A stretch of DNA of 64,000 nt from Scatophagus argus (GCF_020382885.2 NC_058506.1:8534318-8598317), one strand, 5' to 3'. Numbered from the stretch's first letter, positions 25,523-38,086 are shown. The notes: generated by a model not told the origin, from the sequence alone. Numbers and translations: made by a program.

Positions 25523-26991
25523 CACTACTCACAAAAAGTTAGGGATATTCGACTTTTGGTTGAAATTTATGAAAAATGTAAAAAGTTCATGCTACAGTGA
25601 TATTATATCATGTAAGTAGGGCATTTAAGTAGAAGCATGCAACGGTAATTTCTTCATCTCAAACAATTTATTGAAACAAAAGCAAACAACAGTGCTGGGT
25701 ATACCACAAGAAAAAACATCAATGTCTCAGTAACCTGTCATGTATCCTTCAGCATCAATTACAGCTTGACAATGACATCTCATGCTGTTCACAAGTTGAC
25801 TTATTGTCTGCTGAGGCAAGGCATTCCACTCTTCTTGAAGGGCTACCCTCATGTCACTGAGGTTCTGGGGTGCAGGGCTACGACCCTCTACGCACAGCTG
25901 ATCCCATAGGTTTTCTATGAGATTCAGGTCTGGAGAAAGTGTAGGCCATTCCATTCGAGGTACTCCAGCAGCCGTTCCCTGATCATGCGACCTCAATGAG
26001 CTGGGCCATTGTCGTCCTTGAAGATGAAATCAGGCCTTTGTTGCTCATGCAGAGGCACAATGACTGGATTAGTGATGTTATTCAGGTAGTATTGGCTTGT
26101 CAAAGTACCACTCACAAGGTGTATGGCAGTTCTGTACTGACTAGACACACCTGCCCGGACTGTAATACCAACACCTGCAAAGGTTCGTCTGGTGACAACA
26201 GTGGCTGATGCGTAGCGTTCTCCTTGACATCTCCAACAGCGTTAACAGCCATCATTTCCGCTCAATGTGAATCAACTTTCATCAGTGAACAGTACTGAGG
26301 CCCACTGGTTCCTCATCCAGCATCAGTGCCCCCCGGCCAATGCAAGACCATGACTGCTGTGCCTGGTGGTGTGCTCAGGTGCCCTTGCAGGTAGTCTAGC
26401 ACGCAGACCATGCTGATGTAAGTGGTTTCGAATGGTCTGATGTGACACTCGAGTGCCTCTCACCTCCCTTAAACGTGCCTGGAGTTGAGTGGCATTCATC
26501 ATCCGTTTCTGCCGGGCTCTGTTCACAACGAAGCAGTCATCAGTATGGGATGTGGCCAAAGGACGTCCACTTCTATGCCTCTCTGTTGCAACCTGCTGAA
26601 GACACACTGCAACACTCCAAGCTCAGTGACGACTTCCCTCTGAGAACGTCCGGTTTGAAGCCCCGCAAGGTTCTGTTGATCAATTGTTAGACGCTGTCTT
26701 AGTCTCATGATGTCAAAATGTGAACAGCATGAGGAGGACTGTTTAAATACAAATTGTCATCGAACCTGAACATTTAGTGGTCGATTCAAGGTTGTGATTT
26801 TTGCAGTTGATCACCTTGTTAGAGAACAGCATGTTATGCAATAAGTACTGAAACACTGAACAGTTGGACATGTGCATTCAAAAGTTTAGAGGTGGTCAAA
26901 TTAAGTTCATATGTAAAGGTTATAGTGCATTTTAAGTGCATTCTGAAATTTCACATGAAAGTCAAATATCCCTAACTTTTTGTGTGTAGTG
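25523..26991 (-). mobile_element. Tc1-like DNA transposon, about 1.47 kb, degenerate
   Basis: The ends are inverted repeats: CACTACTCACAAAAAGTTAG on the left and, reading in from the right end, CACTACACACAAAAAGTTAG. Similarity continues through GGATATT(C/T)GACTTT. TA dinucleotides flank both ends (25521-25522 and 26992-26993), as expected for Tc1/mariner target-site duplication. The interior carries a broken transposase on the minus strand. Divergence between the repeats and the stop codons indicate an old, inactive copy. It sits between the odorant receptor and ppme1 and interrupts neither. Confidence 0.9.
25727..26708 (-). pseudogene. Tc1-like transposase remnant (DD34E), frameshifted
   Basis: Reading from 26708 on the minus strand, an N-terminal helix-turn-helix segment (MRLRQRLTIDQQ) is followed by a frameshift. 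Next come a second DNA-binding segment (ATQLQARLREVRGTRVSHQ), the first catalytic Asp (LFTDES) followed directly by a stop, the second Asp (FKDDNGPAH) followed by another stop, a further frameshift, and then SPDLNLIENLWDQL carrying the catalytic Glu. Counting across the break gives 34 residues between the last two acidic residues, as in Tc1 elements. Both TGA stops fall where a CGA arginine codon would fit, suggesting CpG decay. No functional product is expected. Confidence 0.85.
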
Positions 26992-26993
26992 TA

Positions 26994-28471
26994 CAAATGA
27001 GCAATGGGAGTGAGGTGTACAGCAGCCTTATGTACTATCAGGGGGTGGACACACTCATGGTTATTAAATGCAGCAGCAAGAGAAGTATTTGAGTCCTTCA
27101 AGTAATACCACACTGTGAAAATATTCCACCACAACAGTCTGATTACAAAACCAAAAGAAAAATAAGTATTCTATAGTCAACAAAATGTACTATAAATATC
27201 GAAAATATTCTTTGTGCAATAAAATATTCCCTGTCAGTGTTTTCTATTAGAGCAGAAGATTATTATTATATTATTTATTTATCATTTAATATATTATTAT
27301 ATTAATTTTTATATTTTTGTGACACAAACCAACCCTGGCAACACATTTAAATTAGTACAATAGGAAAACAGAATTTATGATAGTAACACAGTGAAGGTCT
27401 TATCTAACACAAATGAAAGAGCTTTTACTTATATTGTTTTTGACTGCCAAGTCTGAGTCACTGACGCAGAACAAATAGCAGCCACTGTCTAATCATGTGC
27501 ACATAGTTCACTGAGAAGGAATTCAAATGTGGACACAATATCAGAATTTCATCACAGAGTTTATGTACAACATACACCTCCACCATAAAATTGGGCTGCA
27601 AAACAAACAAACAAAAAATACAAACAAACAAAAAAAAACCCTCTGATGTCACAATGATCACTTTGCTTCAAATAACAAGTGATAAGTAGAACTTGAGCAG
27701 AATCAGAATACATGTTACCTTCTAAACAACAACAACAACAACAGTGACTGTAAGCTGGGCTTCGCCTTTAGCTTAGCATTTATCCTGCTACATGATATCA
27801 TGTTAAATGAACTCCCACGTTCAAAATGATCATGGTGTCTTTTAAGACGCATACCAAATATACAAGCATGACATTTTTACAGCATCCATCTTTAATCATT
27901 GTTTGAATTCAAACAGTACAAACACAAAATATTAACAATGAAGCAATCACTCAAAATAAAACAGTAATTAGGGGGAACAATACATTTCAGAGATTAAAAA
28001 AAACAAAAAAAACAAACAAAAAAAAAACACTGTAAAGAAAAGGTACAATCAAATCCCAGTGTTTTAAAATAAAAATAAGGCAAAGCTGAAAGGCAAAGTA
28101 TCTACATAACAAAAGCATAACAATAATAATAATAATAACAATAATAATGCTTGTTATATTTTCCTCCATTTGCTGTTAAATTGTACGAGGATGTGGATGA
28201 ATCTTGAAACACTTCTTTTATGGCTGCTGGCTATATTTAGACTGAAAACTGTAAATTAGCTGTGGAAAAAGATCATTACATAAAATCAATGTGGATTCTG
28301 CATCTACATCTCTGCTATTGAAATTACTACCTCAGTATTTTTTACATTAACATTTCAGTCTTTTATAATTCTACACAAAAGCAATGTTAAATTCTTATTA
28401 TGCTACACAATAATCAATTACTACTTGAAAAGTAGTCGCATGATGTATGTTATCTTTTATAGGAAGCTCAC
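26994..28471. other. Region downstream of ppme1, no gene seen
   Basis: AT-rich sequence between the transposon and the ppme1 stop codon. It probably includes the ppme1 3' UTR (transcribed leftwards). Several A-rich runs occur (27600-27640, 27996-28028), with an AAT microsatellite at 28122-28148. No coding exon was recognised. Confidence 0.5.
28122..28148. repeat. AAT/AAC microsatellite
   Basis: Nine consecutive triplets, AAT with one AAC interruption, lie in the probable 3' flank of ppme1. A simple repeat with no visible role. Confidence 0.8.
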
Positions 28472-31400
28472 TTACCACAGGTATCCTTCCTTAAACTCGG
28501 TGAATTTGTGCCGGACCATAAATGTTGCTAGAGCATCTGCTACCTGACAACAGATGAGAAGATTAAATTAATAAAGTGGCAACAAACTGAGTCTGAATCA
28601 AACAGAGACAACAACAACTAATTTGGTAAGTGAAAGATCTTGGTTGAAGTATATCTACAAACAGCAATTCAGACATTGTCAAAGGACAATACATACAGTG
28701 CATGGTGTACACTCAGCTAAACAGCCCTTACTTTTTCAGGTGCGTCCTCGTGGACGGCATGACCACACTGAGGGAGGACCTGCATCTGAAACTTTCCTGT
28801 GGACAATATGGATAAGGTTAGGGGCTGTGCAGTCTTCCATATAAGAATCAAATGAGGAAAAAACAAACAAAACAGTAAATATGCATAAAATCTCAATTTG
28901 TGCTTCTTACCTTGCATCTGTCCAATAGTAAGGTCTTTGTCAAGCCTGTCCACTCCTGTACAATGGATCAAGTCAGGGGTGAAAACGTGCAGTCAATAGG
29001 AAAAAAAAAAAAAAAAAGCCAAAAAAGCTTAGAATAAATTTTGAATCATATTTGTATTCATCCAAACTAGTAGGACATGACCTGAAAATCCATCAAAACC
29101 ACCTATCCAGGTCATTTTTATGCGTTCAATGAACCAAATAATAATGTAAGTTAGCTGTGAGGGAACTAACCTGCGAGCAGGAGTAGTTTTGGTGCAGGGC
29201 AGGTGAGGAAAAGGGCAGAGAGGCCTCTGAACCAGCCCTCCCAGTATTTTTCCGTCTTTGACAGCTCCACTCGCCAGGTAAAGATGCTTTCCTTTTTTAT
29301 CTGTACGGAAGAAATAAACCTTTTCAGCTACTTTTCAACATCTCACAAACACAGACATGTTGCAACAGAAAGACGAAACCTCTTGGTCATCTTCCTTCAT
29401 CCTTTTCTTGTTGGATTCTTCTTCCACCTCTTCATCCTCTTCTTCTTCTATTATACCTTCACCAATGCTGTTGGACACCCCTGGACTGCTGGTGGATTCC
29501 TCACATCTGTAAATGTCACAACAGAGAAAATTAGCATGAAACTTAGAAAACCACACAGGACTTAAGGCACAAACAGGAAACAGAGAAGACATACTTTTTC
29601 ACCTGTCCTCCCATTGACACTCGTGCCGACTCCACGTTCCGGATCTGGCCGCTCTTCACGCTGAAAGCAAAAAGGAAAAGGAAAAATTCAGACACGTGTG
29701 TAACACAAATGATACCAGTTGAAAATGCCAGATGAAAATCCCAACGAGTAGGAGATTAAAATTGGACAATCTAAATATGTCCTTTCCTTGCTTCATTTCA
29801 ATCATTCTCCAAATGGGTTTAGTAAACAATGTTTATTAATCATGTTTCATGCTTACCTCCACTCAATGGCATTCTCCAGAGATTTAAATGTCTTTGGCCG
29901 GCTTCTGAGGAAATTCTGCATGCTGTTCAAAGCATCCATTGCTGTTCCTGAAAGCAATTAGCAAAAGTATCATTAATAAAACCACTATTCTCATCGTCAA
30001 TTTGATTTGATTATGAATATTACATAGCATATAGATTCTCTGCTAATTTAAAGTAGTCATAAAATCGACATAAATTGAGAAATGTCCATTTAAGATATTT
30101 CCATTTGAGAAAGCACAAGCTCTGACCTTCTACAACGTCAATGACACAGAGGCCAAGCAGAGATGGTATATGATTGGCAGTAGCTGTATGAACTGCAATG
30201 GCCCCACCCATGCTGTGTCCAATAATCATGATTGGTGGCGGATTTTCTCCATAGAGTGTCTCCACCACTTTGCCAATATCCCTGTTAAAAAAAATAAATA
30301 AATAAAAAATAAAAATCAAGTATAACCAGTTAACACTGCAACATTTCCATCATATGCGTTAGTGTTTCTTATTAGAGAGACAGAAATTGTTGACAGCCTG
30401 CAGATCACCGCTGTTTAAAATGTGAGTGTGTATGTAGCTCTGACAAAATCCAGTGTGTCTTAGCTGCACACACAGCAACTTACTTGGCCATCGTGTCTGC
30501 TGAGAGATCATCAGGATTTTTCACTTTGGTGTCGCCTGCAGGTGGTGCGAGAGAAGCAGATTTCACCATTTGGTCTGTCCAAGTTCATGAATAAACAAAG
30601 AATGACCTGCCAAATGATGTAATGGAAGCCGTAATGGGTCCCCAAATCACAAAGCTTCTAATTACAGGTGGGTAATGCGTACCAACATGTGGTTCTGCAA
30701 TTTCACTTCTTAGTGATTTGCTATTTGAACAGTAAAATCTGATAAAGACTTATAATGACAGAAAAATAACTTAAGTGGCCCCCACCTTATTTCATCACCC
30801 TAAAACACTTCAACATTAAAGAGTAAATAAACCCCTAAACTACTTTTTTTTTCTGCTGAAAACCGTTTTAAATAGATATTTAATGGTGTTACTGATCGAT
30901 TGAGGTCCAGATCTTCACATTTTAATGCAAGTATTTGAATTTTATGTTTGTATTATAAACTTCTGACTTCTAGAGGTTAACACTTTGGTGATGTTTTGAA
31001 GGCAGCCTATGTGTCATCCCGATGTGGGTGGGTTTATGTGGGTTTAACGTACAGACTGACTTGTTTCTTTATACTGTGAGCACAGATATGTTGTTGTTCA
31101 TTTTATGGTTAGTTCCGTGTTTATAGTATTTAGTAGGCTAGTTAGCGAGTTTAGACAGCTGCAGGCTTTAGCTTGTAGTTTAACTTTGTGTGTTTTAAAG
31201 AGTTGTAATTGTACCAAACCAAACTGACAAATCCGAATCATCAGATCTCAGTTTCCTAGAGTGAATTTCCTAGAATGTGTCTTGCTACTAATCTTGTCAT
31301 TGCTTATGTTTACCATGTGCTCGAAGGTCCATAGCCACCACCCTGCAGTTGATCCTGCTGCATATGACGGCCTGCAAAGAAGACACATGCAGAAACCATT

Positions 31401-33102
31401 TAAAATCAAATGTTATACAGCATGCGGAAACAAAACAACAGCTTCATAAATACTCCACATTATGCTGGTGTGTATTTTAAATAGAAGTCATCTGTCAGAG
31501 TTAAGAGGTTGCAGAGTTTCTGTAACAGTTATGCTCACAGTAAACACTGCCCAGGAGAGTGCAGAGTGGCCTCCTCCATGGAGCAAAAGCAGCACAGGAC
31601 CATGGGAACCACTGCAGTAAATTCTGAAAATGTTCAAGGTAGTCAAGGAAATATACATAGTAGAGACACACAAGTATATGCTGCACAAAAGTGAATAAAG
31701 ATTAACTCTGTTAACTGATTATCTTCAAATGTTACATATCACACTGAGGCTATAATGCATACTGGCAAACAGAAACAGCAGTCAAGGATATATCTTTGCC
31801 ATTTTCATTTTCCACCTCAACATCCTCCATGGTTTCAAAGTACTGACTCCAGGGCAGGGGGGAGAAATCTCTCTTCCGTCCGGGGCTTAAAGAATAATAA
31901 TAAAAAAAAAAAAGACAAGCAAAATGTAAACTAAAGCCACGATGCAGCAGGATTATTAAAACACACTGTGCAAGAAAATAAGTGAAGAAGAAAATCTAAC
32001 TCTCTGATACTGCAGCCTTTTTCAAATGGTGGATAAAATATCATGTATGACAAAAGAAGGATTTTCAAAATAACACATTGTGAAATTTAATAAAATATTA
32101 TCCAACCATGCCACATGTTCACTGTTTCATTCAGCATCATTCCTTTGTAATCATTATGTCTTACCTCAGATTAAAGCAGCCATACATGTACAAAACTGCA
32201 GTATTCTAATGCACTGGCTACTGGTTATTTATCTGACCAAAAATTGAGTATTTTTTGAGGGCAATGATTCACAGTTTACTTGTTGCTGTAGTTTGATTTA
32301 TTCATGCACTCACTCAAGAGAGCTTGGATACAGACAACACAATGTGACACGTAACATATGAGGACATGCCTACCAAAAGCAAAAACTTGTTTATACAACT
32401 ACTGTAGCAGGCTGTGGAGATGAAAATGGATGGTGGTCCGAAACCTGCAGCTCAATAAAATCTAACCTGTCTGTGGAGACATACTCCTAGTCTGCTAGTC
32501 TCATTTTAGTATCTCCAGACACTCAACGCACACAATTAGCACCAGGTAAAATATGAAAGTGCCAGATAGATTTTATTGACTCACCATACATACATAAATA
32601 TTATCACTTGCCATTAGGACAGCGGACAAAGATAAGGTGTTGTCACACTGACACTGATACTACATGCAGGCTGTTTATAGTGTGTCATGAATGCTCACTC
32701 TAAGCCTTGCTAAAAGAGTGTTAGCTAGCTAATGATCACTATTACTGTCAGATTGAACTCAGTTTAGTCTAAAAACTATATATTTCTTAGGTTATATTAC
32801 CAAACTACTCGTTTAACCTGCCACTACTGGTCATAACTCTCATAGCATAAACCGGCTTAACTACCTAACGCGGTCACAGCTGTCATGTCCTTCAATGAAC
32901 TGTAAACATATGAGTTCAGTGGAACAGCAACTGATGTGACAGTGGATATTAGAAAAATGTAACGTTACACAGTCAACAGTGTTCACAGCATGCTATTACG
33001 ATGCTAGCTAACTCACCCCATTTTCATTTTGGAGCCGGACTGAAAACCACCAGCCATAGGAGGTCTGGAAGCTAAAAGGTTTAAATGCAACTGTTTCTCC
33101 AT
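28472..33102 (-). CDS. ppme1: Protein phosphatase methylesterase 1 (13 exons, 377 aa)
   Basis: Exons, in transcript order: 33102-33017, 31885-31792, 31631-31539, 31371-31314, 30535-30484, 30281-30127, 29947-29857, 29660-29595, 29506-29380, 29300-29171, 28955-28911, 28796-28732 and 28543-28472. They sum to 1134 nt. The enzyme removes the carboxyl methyl ester from the C-terminal Leu of the PP2A catalytic subunit. The alpha/beta-hydrolase core is intact: LLLLHGGGHSALSWAVF (oxyanion region), GHSMGG with nucleophile Ser151, VIDVVEG with Asp176, and PQCGHAVHEDAP with His345. An acidic insert (EEEEDEEVEEE) precedes TWRVELSKTEKYWEGWF, as in the mammalian protein. Length is close to the human 386 aa. 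Intron 2 is an AT-AC U12-type intron. The last codons read GYLW then TAA, and the TAA overlaps a possible donor (gtaagt), so a longer alternative C-terminus is possible. Confidence 0.95.
30821..31205 (+). repeat. Interspersed repeat, copy B (in ppme1 intron 4)
   Basis: This is the second copy of the family described at 15331-15612. It keeps the same block order (AAATAGATATTTAATG, GTTACTGATCGATT, GTGTTTATAGTATTTAG, CTTTGTGTGTTTTA) and has about 100 bp of extra sequence in the middle. It lies within the intron between ppme1 exons 4 and 5. Confidence 0.6.
31632..31791 (-). other. ppme1: U12-type AT-AC intron (ppme1 intron 2, 160 nt)
   Basis: The donor, directly after a GAT codon, reads ATATCCTTG, matching the minor-spliceosome consensus ATATCCTT. 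The branch site TTCCTTGAC (31650-31642) matches TTCCTTRAC. The branch A at 31643 is 11 nt from the terminal AC at 31633-31632, within the short U12 range. Splicing there restores GKD-IFRIY in frame (phase 0), aligning with the known protein. There is no usable GT-AG alternative at this junction. Confidence 0.9.
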
Positions 33103-36100
33103 GTTGTCGAAAGCGGGGTCAGTCTGTCAGGAAACGTTCAATAGGACCTTTCCTCTCTTTCGCAGCATATGATTTTCTTCGACACCTGCAGCTACACTAG
33201 CCAGACATGGGATAGACACCAGCTAACGCTCGGTTTCTACGTTTATACGAGAAGCTAACCAGAACTCTTCTTCTGCGACTGTGATTATTTTGGGTTTTCT
33301 TCTTCGTCTTTTTTTCCCTTCTTCTTCTCCTTCTTTGATTTTCTTTCCTAGTAGGTTAGCGTGAACCTTTCAAAGCATTACTGCCATCTACTGAAACTAC
33401 CTTACATGTGGTTTTCAACTATTTGTTTTTTGACTTGAAGGTTTTCAGCAGTTCAGTCAAAGAAGGGGTCTTAGGCTACTTTTAGGGCGTTTCATTTTGA
33501 ATTTGATTGATTGAACCATTTTTATGTTTTAGGTTTTTGATTTAGATTAATCTGTAAGAAAGGAAATATTAAACCGATCAACAGTTTCAATATCAGATCA
33601 GATCAGATCAGATCAGAATTCCTTTATTAATCCCTGGAAGGAAATTCTTGAAATATATTTTCAATATTTCAATATTTCAATATTTGATCAATATGTGATT
33701 AATTCACATCACAATAGATATAACAAAACTGAACAACGTGGTCAATCACAGGAAATGTCATTTTAACAGGAAATTGTTTTTGTAAATGATTCTAAACAAA
33801 GCAAATCATGGTAAAATTAAGAGTTGCTCACTGAAGACTGAGACTGATGATACATAGACACAAATGCCCATGGCATCACATTTGAAATAATTTTAAAGAA
33901 ATTTTAAAGAATTGTGTCATTTTCAATCACTTAGTATTAGCTTGTAATTTTCTTTTAGATTGAACTGTAATGTCCCAGCACTATACTGAGTGGATTACAT
34001 GACTTCAATAATGTGATGACCAGATACCCTGTCTTTTAAAATTTAAGCTTTACACAGATGCTCACTTAAAACATTGTAATGTACATCTGCAGAACGGTTT
34101 AAAAAAATTAAAATACATAAAAACATATGTACATAAATTAATGAACTAATTTACTATTTACTAAGCACAACACTGACTAGAAAACTAGCGTTTCAGCTGT
34201 TTTTTAGGAGTGACAAACCCAGGTATAATAAGATGAAACATGATATTTTCCAAGTCCCAAACAAGTGTTTTTGTGCCTGAATCTTGCTAGACTTTAATTG
34301 CTAGATTGAATTAAAAATTGAAACTTAGAACAGTTTCATTTCAGTGTATCAAATGTAAAGACTGTACAGAATCCCTGTTGGCAGAAAAGTGCAGTGCCCA
34401 ATTTTATTGTGAACACAAGGTGGCAGCAGTGCACTCTTTGCTTTACCCATGTAACTGAGCTGATTTATGTAAAGGAGCACTCCATCTATTTTACACATGA
34501 AATTCCTTTTATTCATAACAGTTGGTTTACAGCTGTACACTGTGTGCCGTGGCTCTGCAGGAGTTTTGTCCAGTCTAAAAAAAAAAATCTTTTGTGACGT
34601 TGTAAAGACGTTATCAGGGTTATCTCAGCTTTCATTTGGAGATGACAAATGACTAAACCACTGAAGACGGCTTATTAATATTTGCTCATTTGCTGGTGGT
34701 GTCTTGAAATACCCAATAATGGCAGCGTTATTATCGATAATAATGAGAAATAAAGTCTAAAGGTGTTTGGATGTGATTATGATCACTAGGGTAGCTCTCT
34801 GAACACTGCAGTTGCAGCTTCAGTCCCGTAATATGAGTCACTGTTAATCGGAGACAACTGAGAGACTTATAAATGCAGTTACGTAAAAGTTCTGTCACAA
34901 CAGCTGACCGCCAACAGTTGCAGGCTAATACTAATTTGATTTTGAGAGTCAGGGGAGAGGGCAGGAAGAGGTGAAGGTGAATAAACATTGTCGTTTGCAA
35001 TTTTACTTTAAGCATTGGCTAAGCCTTCATTGATCATTGGGATGTGATAATCATCTTATTCAATCAGCTCAGACACAATATAGAAACAGTTAAAACTTTG
35101 AGGTTACACCTGTCAAAAGCTCAACCAACAATCAAACTATTGATCTATGAGCAGAAAAAGAATGGACAAAAGTTGATAAAAGCGACACACACAGCTTTGT
35201 GACCAACAATGCCAGTCAAAGTATGAATAATTAACAAACAGGCGAGTCGTTCCTGGTATGTGGGGCCATTTGTTCTCCCAGTGAAATATCTCTTTATATG
35301 TGCTGTGTAATAGTGATCTAGAGAAATAAACTGGCAGTCATGCTGGTGTGGTTTCCTTCAAGCCTTAGAAAACCATTAGTTAAAATAAGATTAAGGCAAA
35401 AGTTCCTAAAAGTTGTCTGAATGAAGACATGGCAGTCCATGCTTATGGGTTCCACTAACCTTTAGGTAATACAGCGGCTGACTTTATTTATAGCATAACG
35501 GTCTTTATTTATAGTGTGGTGGAGATAGTCTTTCACAGCACTGATTCATGGTTCGTGGTATTCAAAGAGCAGGACAGCACAGTGATGACGGTACCCTGCC
35601 TACTCAGTTTCATTGCTGGGACTGTCAGGGCAGTCACTCCAGACTGGTTAAAGCCAGACCAGAGAGTTGTTTACTGGTCAGAATGTGTGCTCAAAGGTTA
35701 TTCACACAGTGCTCTCAAGGGCCTCATATTAGCATCCTGTCAAGGAAGCAAGTGGTGAAGGCAGCACCCCTTTTCCCCTGGCTTTGAGGTTCAACTATGT
35801 TCTTTGTCATGCGAATCGGATAAAAGAAAATGAATGAGTCAACATGTAAAATGCAGCTGAAATAAGATGAAAATACTTTGAAAATGGATTATTGCCTTGA
35901 AGTTCTTTGTCTAAACACGTGTGCACCGTGGACACAGTGTGTACAATATCTTGTACAATTTCTTGAACACTACTACTATGTCTACTACAACTGCTAACAA
36001 CAAGGTTAAATAACTGAAAGAAATGAAGGGAAGAATTAATCAGTTGAAAAGATAAAATAAGCCTTTATTGAACCACTTGATTTAAAGTATATAAACCACC

Positions 36101-37360
36101 TAATTCTAATGCTGGCAAAACTGTAACCAGTAGCCCACATTAGGTTCTCAGTCAACACATACCCGCAACTTATGGCCCCTGGAAAGAATGCGTGAGAGGT
36201 GCAGATCACTTGCAGAGGCAGTACTTCTCCTCAGCCTTGTTTACCGAAACAACTTCTGCAGTTTTGGGTAAGGTGTCATATGGAAAATAAACTTTATCTG
36301 TACACAGTAATGTTGATACAGCATGGGGCACACACAGTACAAAGATAACAGATGAAACAGCAGTATAAGAGGAAAACACTAGTGTGCATGTTGCAGAGTA
36401 AAGAATAAGTAGTGCCATTTCTGGACTAGAACAACACCCTGACACATGTAACAGCAAGTGTAACACAAGATATGTGCAGGTCACACTTTTGCATAGTCAA
36501 CCGCCTGACTTGACGTAGGCTTGCTGGAGCCCTGGCCTGGAACTGCTGTGGAAAGTCACATGTGCAGAGGAATGTGTCCGGAGAACTCGAGCGCTCTACC
36601 AACAAAGTGTGTCACCTCTCTAACCCTTTCCATTCGGCATCCACTCCTCTCCGTGAGTGCTGCATGTTTGTCTGCACAGATGCTAACAGCTTGAATGATT
36701 GCATACAGATGCTGTGTGCATCCTCCCACCCCGTTCATCATATGGATTGGCAGAGAAGCATGGTGGTTTCTTCGCCTAGAACATTTCATAACTTTATTAC
36801 TTGTGGGGAGGAGGGATGAGGGAATTCCTAAAACTCCTGAGCGAGTTCTGCATTGTGTTGTTGGGTACTCACACTGAGAGAAGGATGTGGTGCAAATGTT
36901 GTTCCCCCACAGAACTCTTCTCACCTAGTCAAATGCCCCATGAAAACATTCAGGGAATCCAGACAGGCCTCTCTGTCTGATTGGCCGCTTATGCCAACCA
37001 ATAGAAACATGAGGTATGCTCCTTGATGTCAGTGTGCAGTAACATGAGCTGGTCGGCACATGTGTTAAAGCTGAAATTTTGTGTAAACTCTGGATTCAAA
37101 ACTTGACATAAGAAAATGTATGATATTGTCAGGGAATAGGTTTTACTGTGATGTTAGCTGTGAAACAACTGTACAAATACTCTAAACATGTGCTCATAGA
37201 GAATGAGTCCATACCAGGCTGCCATAATGACACTGTGATGAGCAGATCAACAAGTGCTCAAATATCCGGTTGCGTCTCGCAGACCCTGGTAAACATGGGT
37301 TACACATAACAGGTGTGTATTTCTTGTGAGTCTGCCACACAGTCATGTGCGAAAGGTGCC
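33103..37360. other. Intergenic region between ppme1 and ucp3
   Basis: The bases next to 33103 hold the ppme1 5' UTR and promoter, which is T/C-rich (TTC runs around 33285-33350) with no clear TATA box. The rest has no recognisable exon. C2CD3, which lies between PPME1 and UCP3 in mammals, is not visible here. A short stretch near 33617-33645 (TTTATTAATCCCTGGAAGG) looks like a sequence common in teleost repeat tails. Confidence 0.5.
33592..33616. repeat. (ATCAG)5 microsatellite
   Basis: Five perfect ATCAG units occur upstream of ppme1. A related simple repeat, three units of TTTCAATA, lies at 33658-33681. Confidence 0.85.
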
Positions 37361-37368
37361 TATAAATT
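37361..37368 (+). promoter_or_regulatory. ucp3: TATA box of ucp3
   Basis: TATAAATT lies about 30 bp before a plausible first-exon start (GGAGCAGAAGGCACAC, about 37390). That exon would end at the good donor ATGAG|gtaaga (37505/37506). Spacing and exon structure support a promoter; the start site itself is inferred. Confidence 0.55.
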
Positions 37369-37389
37369 CAGGAGCTTCAGGGAGCAGAA

Positions 37390-37505
37390 GGCACACAGCA
37401 TGAGACGAGGGCACTAAAGGAACAAACCGCCTTAAGGATTGTACATTCTGTCTTCTGGGCTGGATTATTAAATTACCTGGAAAATATTTAGGTAACTTGC
37501 ATGAG
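37390..37505 (+). other. ucp3: ucp3 non-coding exon 1 (start approximate)
   Basis: The 3' end is set by the donor ATGAG|gtaaga and the 5' end is inferred from the TATA box. UCP2 and UCP3 genes in vertebrates typically have two untranslated exons before the coding exons, and this fits that plan. Confidence 0.5.
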
Positions 37506-37695
37506 GTAAGAGTAATTTTTAAATTTTTTTTTTAAATGTTTAAATTTAAATTTAAAGTTGTTTCATGGTTGTTTGTTTTTTTCTTTTTTTTTTGCACATT
37601 TGAACTGAAGCAGAATGAATCACACAATAACCACAATGATAGCATTAGTGTTAATAAAATGCATGAAAGTAAAACGTAAATGTTTGTTTTTCCAG

Positions 37696-37827
37696 TGAGT
37701 AGCTGTATGTTTGCTGGCTCACTTCAAACGGAGTTTATGGCCCACAGCATTTCCACATCAAAACCGTCTCCAAACACCAGCGTGCTTCTCGAGAAAACCT
37801 GAGGCTTTTCTTCACCATCACTTTCAG
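37696..37827 (+). other. ucp3: ucp3 non-coding exon 2, containing a uORF
   Basis: Bounded by an acceptor (gtttttccag|TGAGT) and a donor (CTTTCAG|gtatgc). It carries the uORF at 37707-37802. The next acceptor (cgacgcag, ending 38078) leads to the main ATG eight bases later. Confidence 0.6.
37707..37802 (+). CDS. Upstream ORF of ucp3, 31 codons
   Basis: The ATG lies within non-coding exon 2 and the ORF stops inside the same exon. The peptide begins MFAGSLQTEF and ends VLLEKT. In mammalian UCP2 a 36-codon uORF in exon 2 is known to repress translation, so a regulatory role is likely here. The ucp2 paralogue downstream has a uORF of the same length in the same exon. The peptide itself matches no domain I know. 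Confidence 0.5.
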   Translation: MFAGSLQTEFMAHSISTSKPSPNTSVLLEKT

Positions 37828-38086
37828 GTATGCATTGTGTTTAGCATGGACATTTAGTACTCTCAGTATTAAAGTACAAGTTGTTGTTTTGTTACAGTTA
37901 CTGTAGGCGTGATAATCAGAGCAAATGATTATGAACAGTTACATTCTGTGTGTGTTTGTACCGATGAGCTGAGTGATGACTTTCTGAGTGCATCTTTGGT
38001 GTGTGTGGTGTGATATTCATAGAGGTCTGGGGCAAATAGCATTACGATCAGATTTTTCCATTTATGTAATCGACGCAGGTGTAGAA

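Noticed and set aside
29203-29565. 120-codon plus-strand open frame
   Set aside because: It spans ppme1 exons 9 and 10 in antisense and shows no protein features of its own.
33592-33685. Short tandem repeats considered as a CRISPR-like array
   Set aside because: Pure microsatellite units with no spacers, in a vertebrate genome.
36556-36924. 122-codon minus-strand open frame between ppme1 and ucp3
   Set aside because: Checked as a possible C2CD3 remnant. No C2-domain or other recognisable motif and no splice partners.
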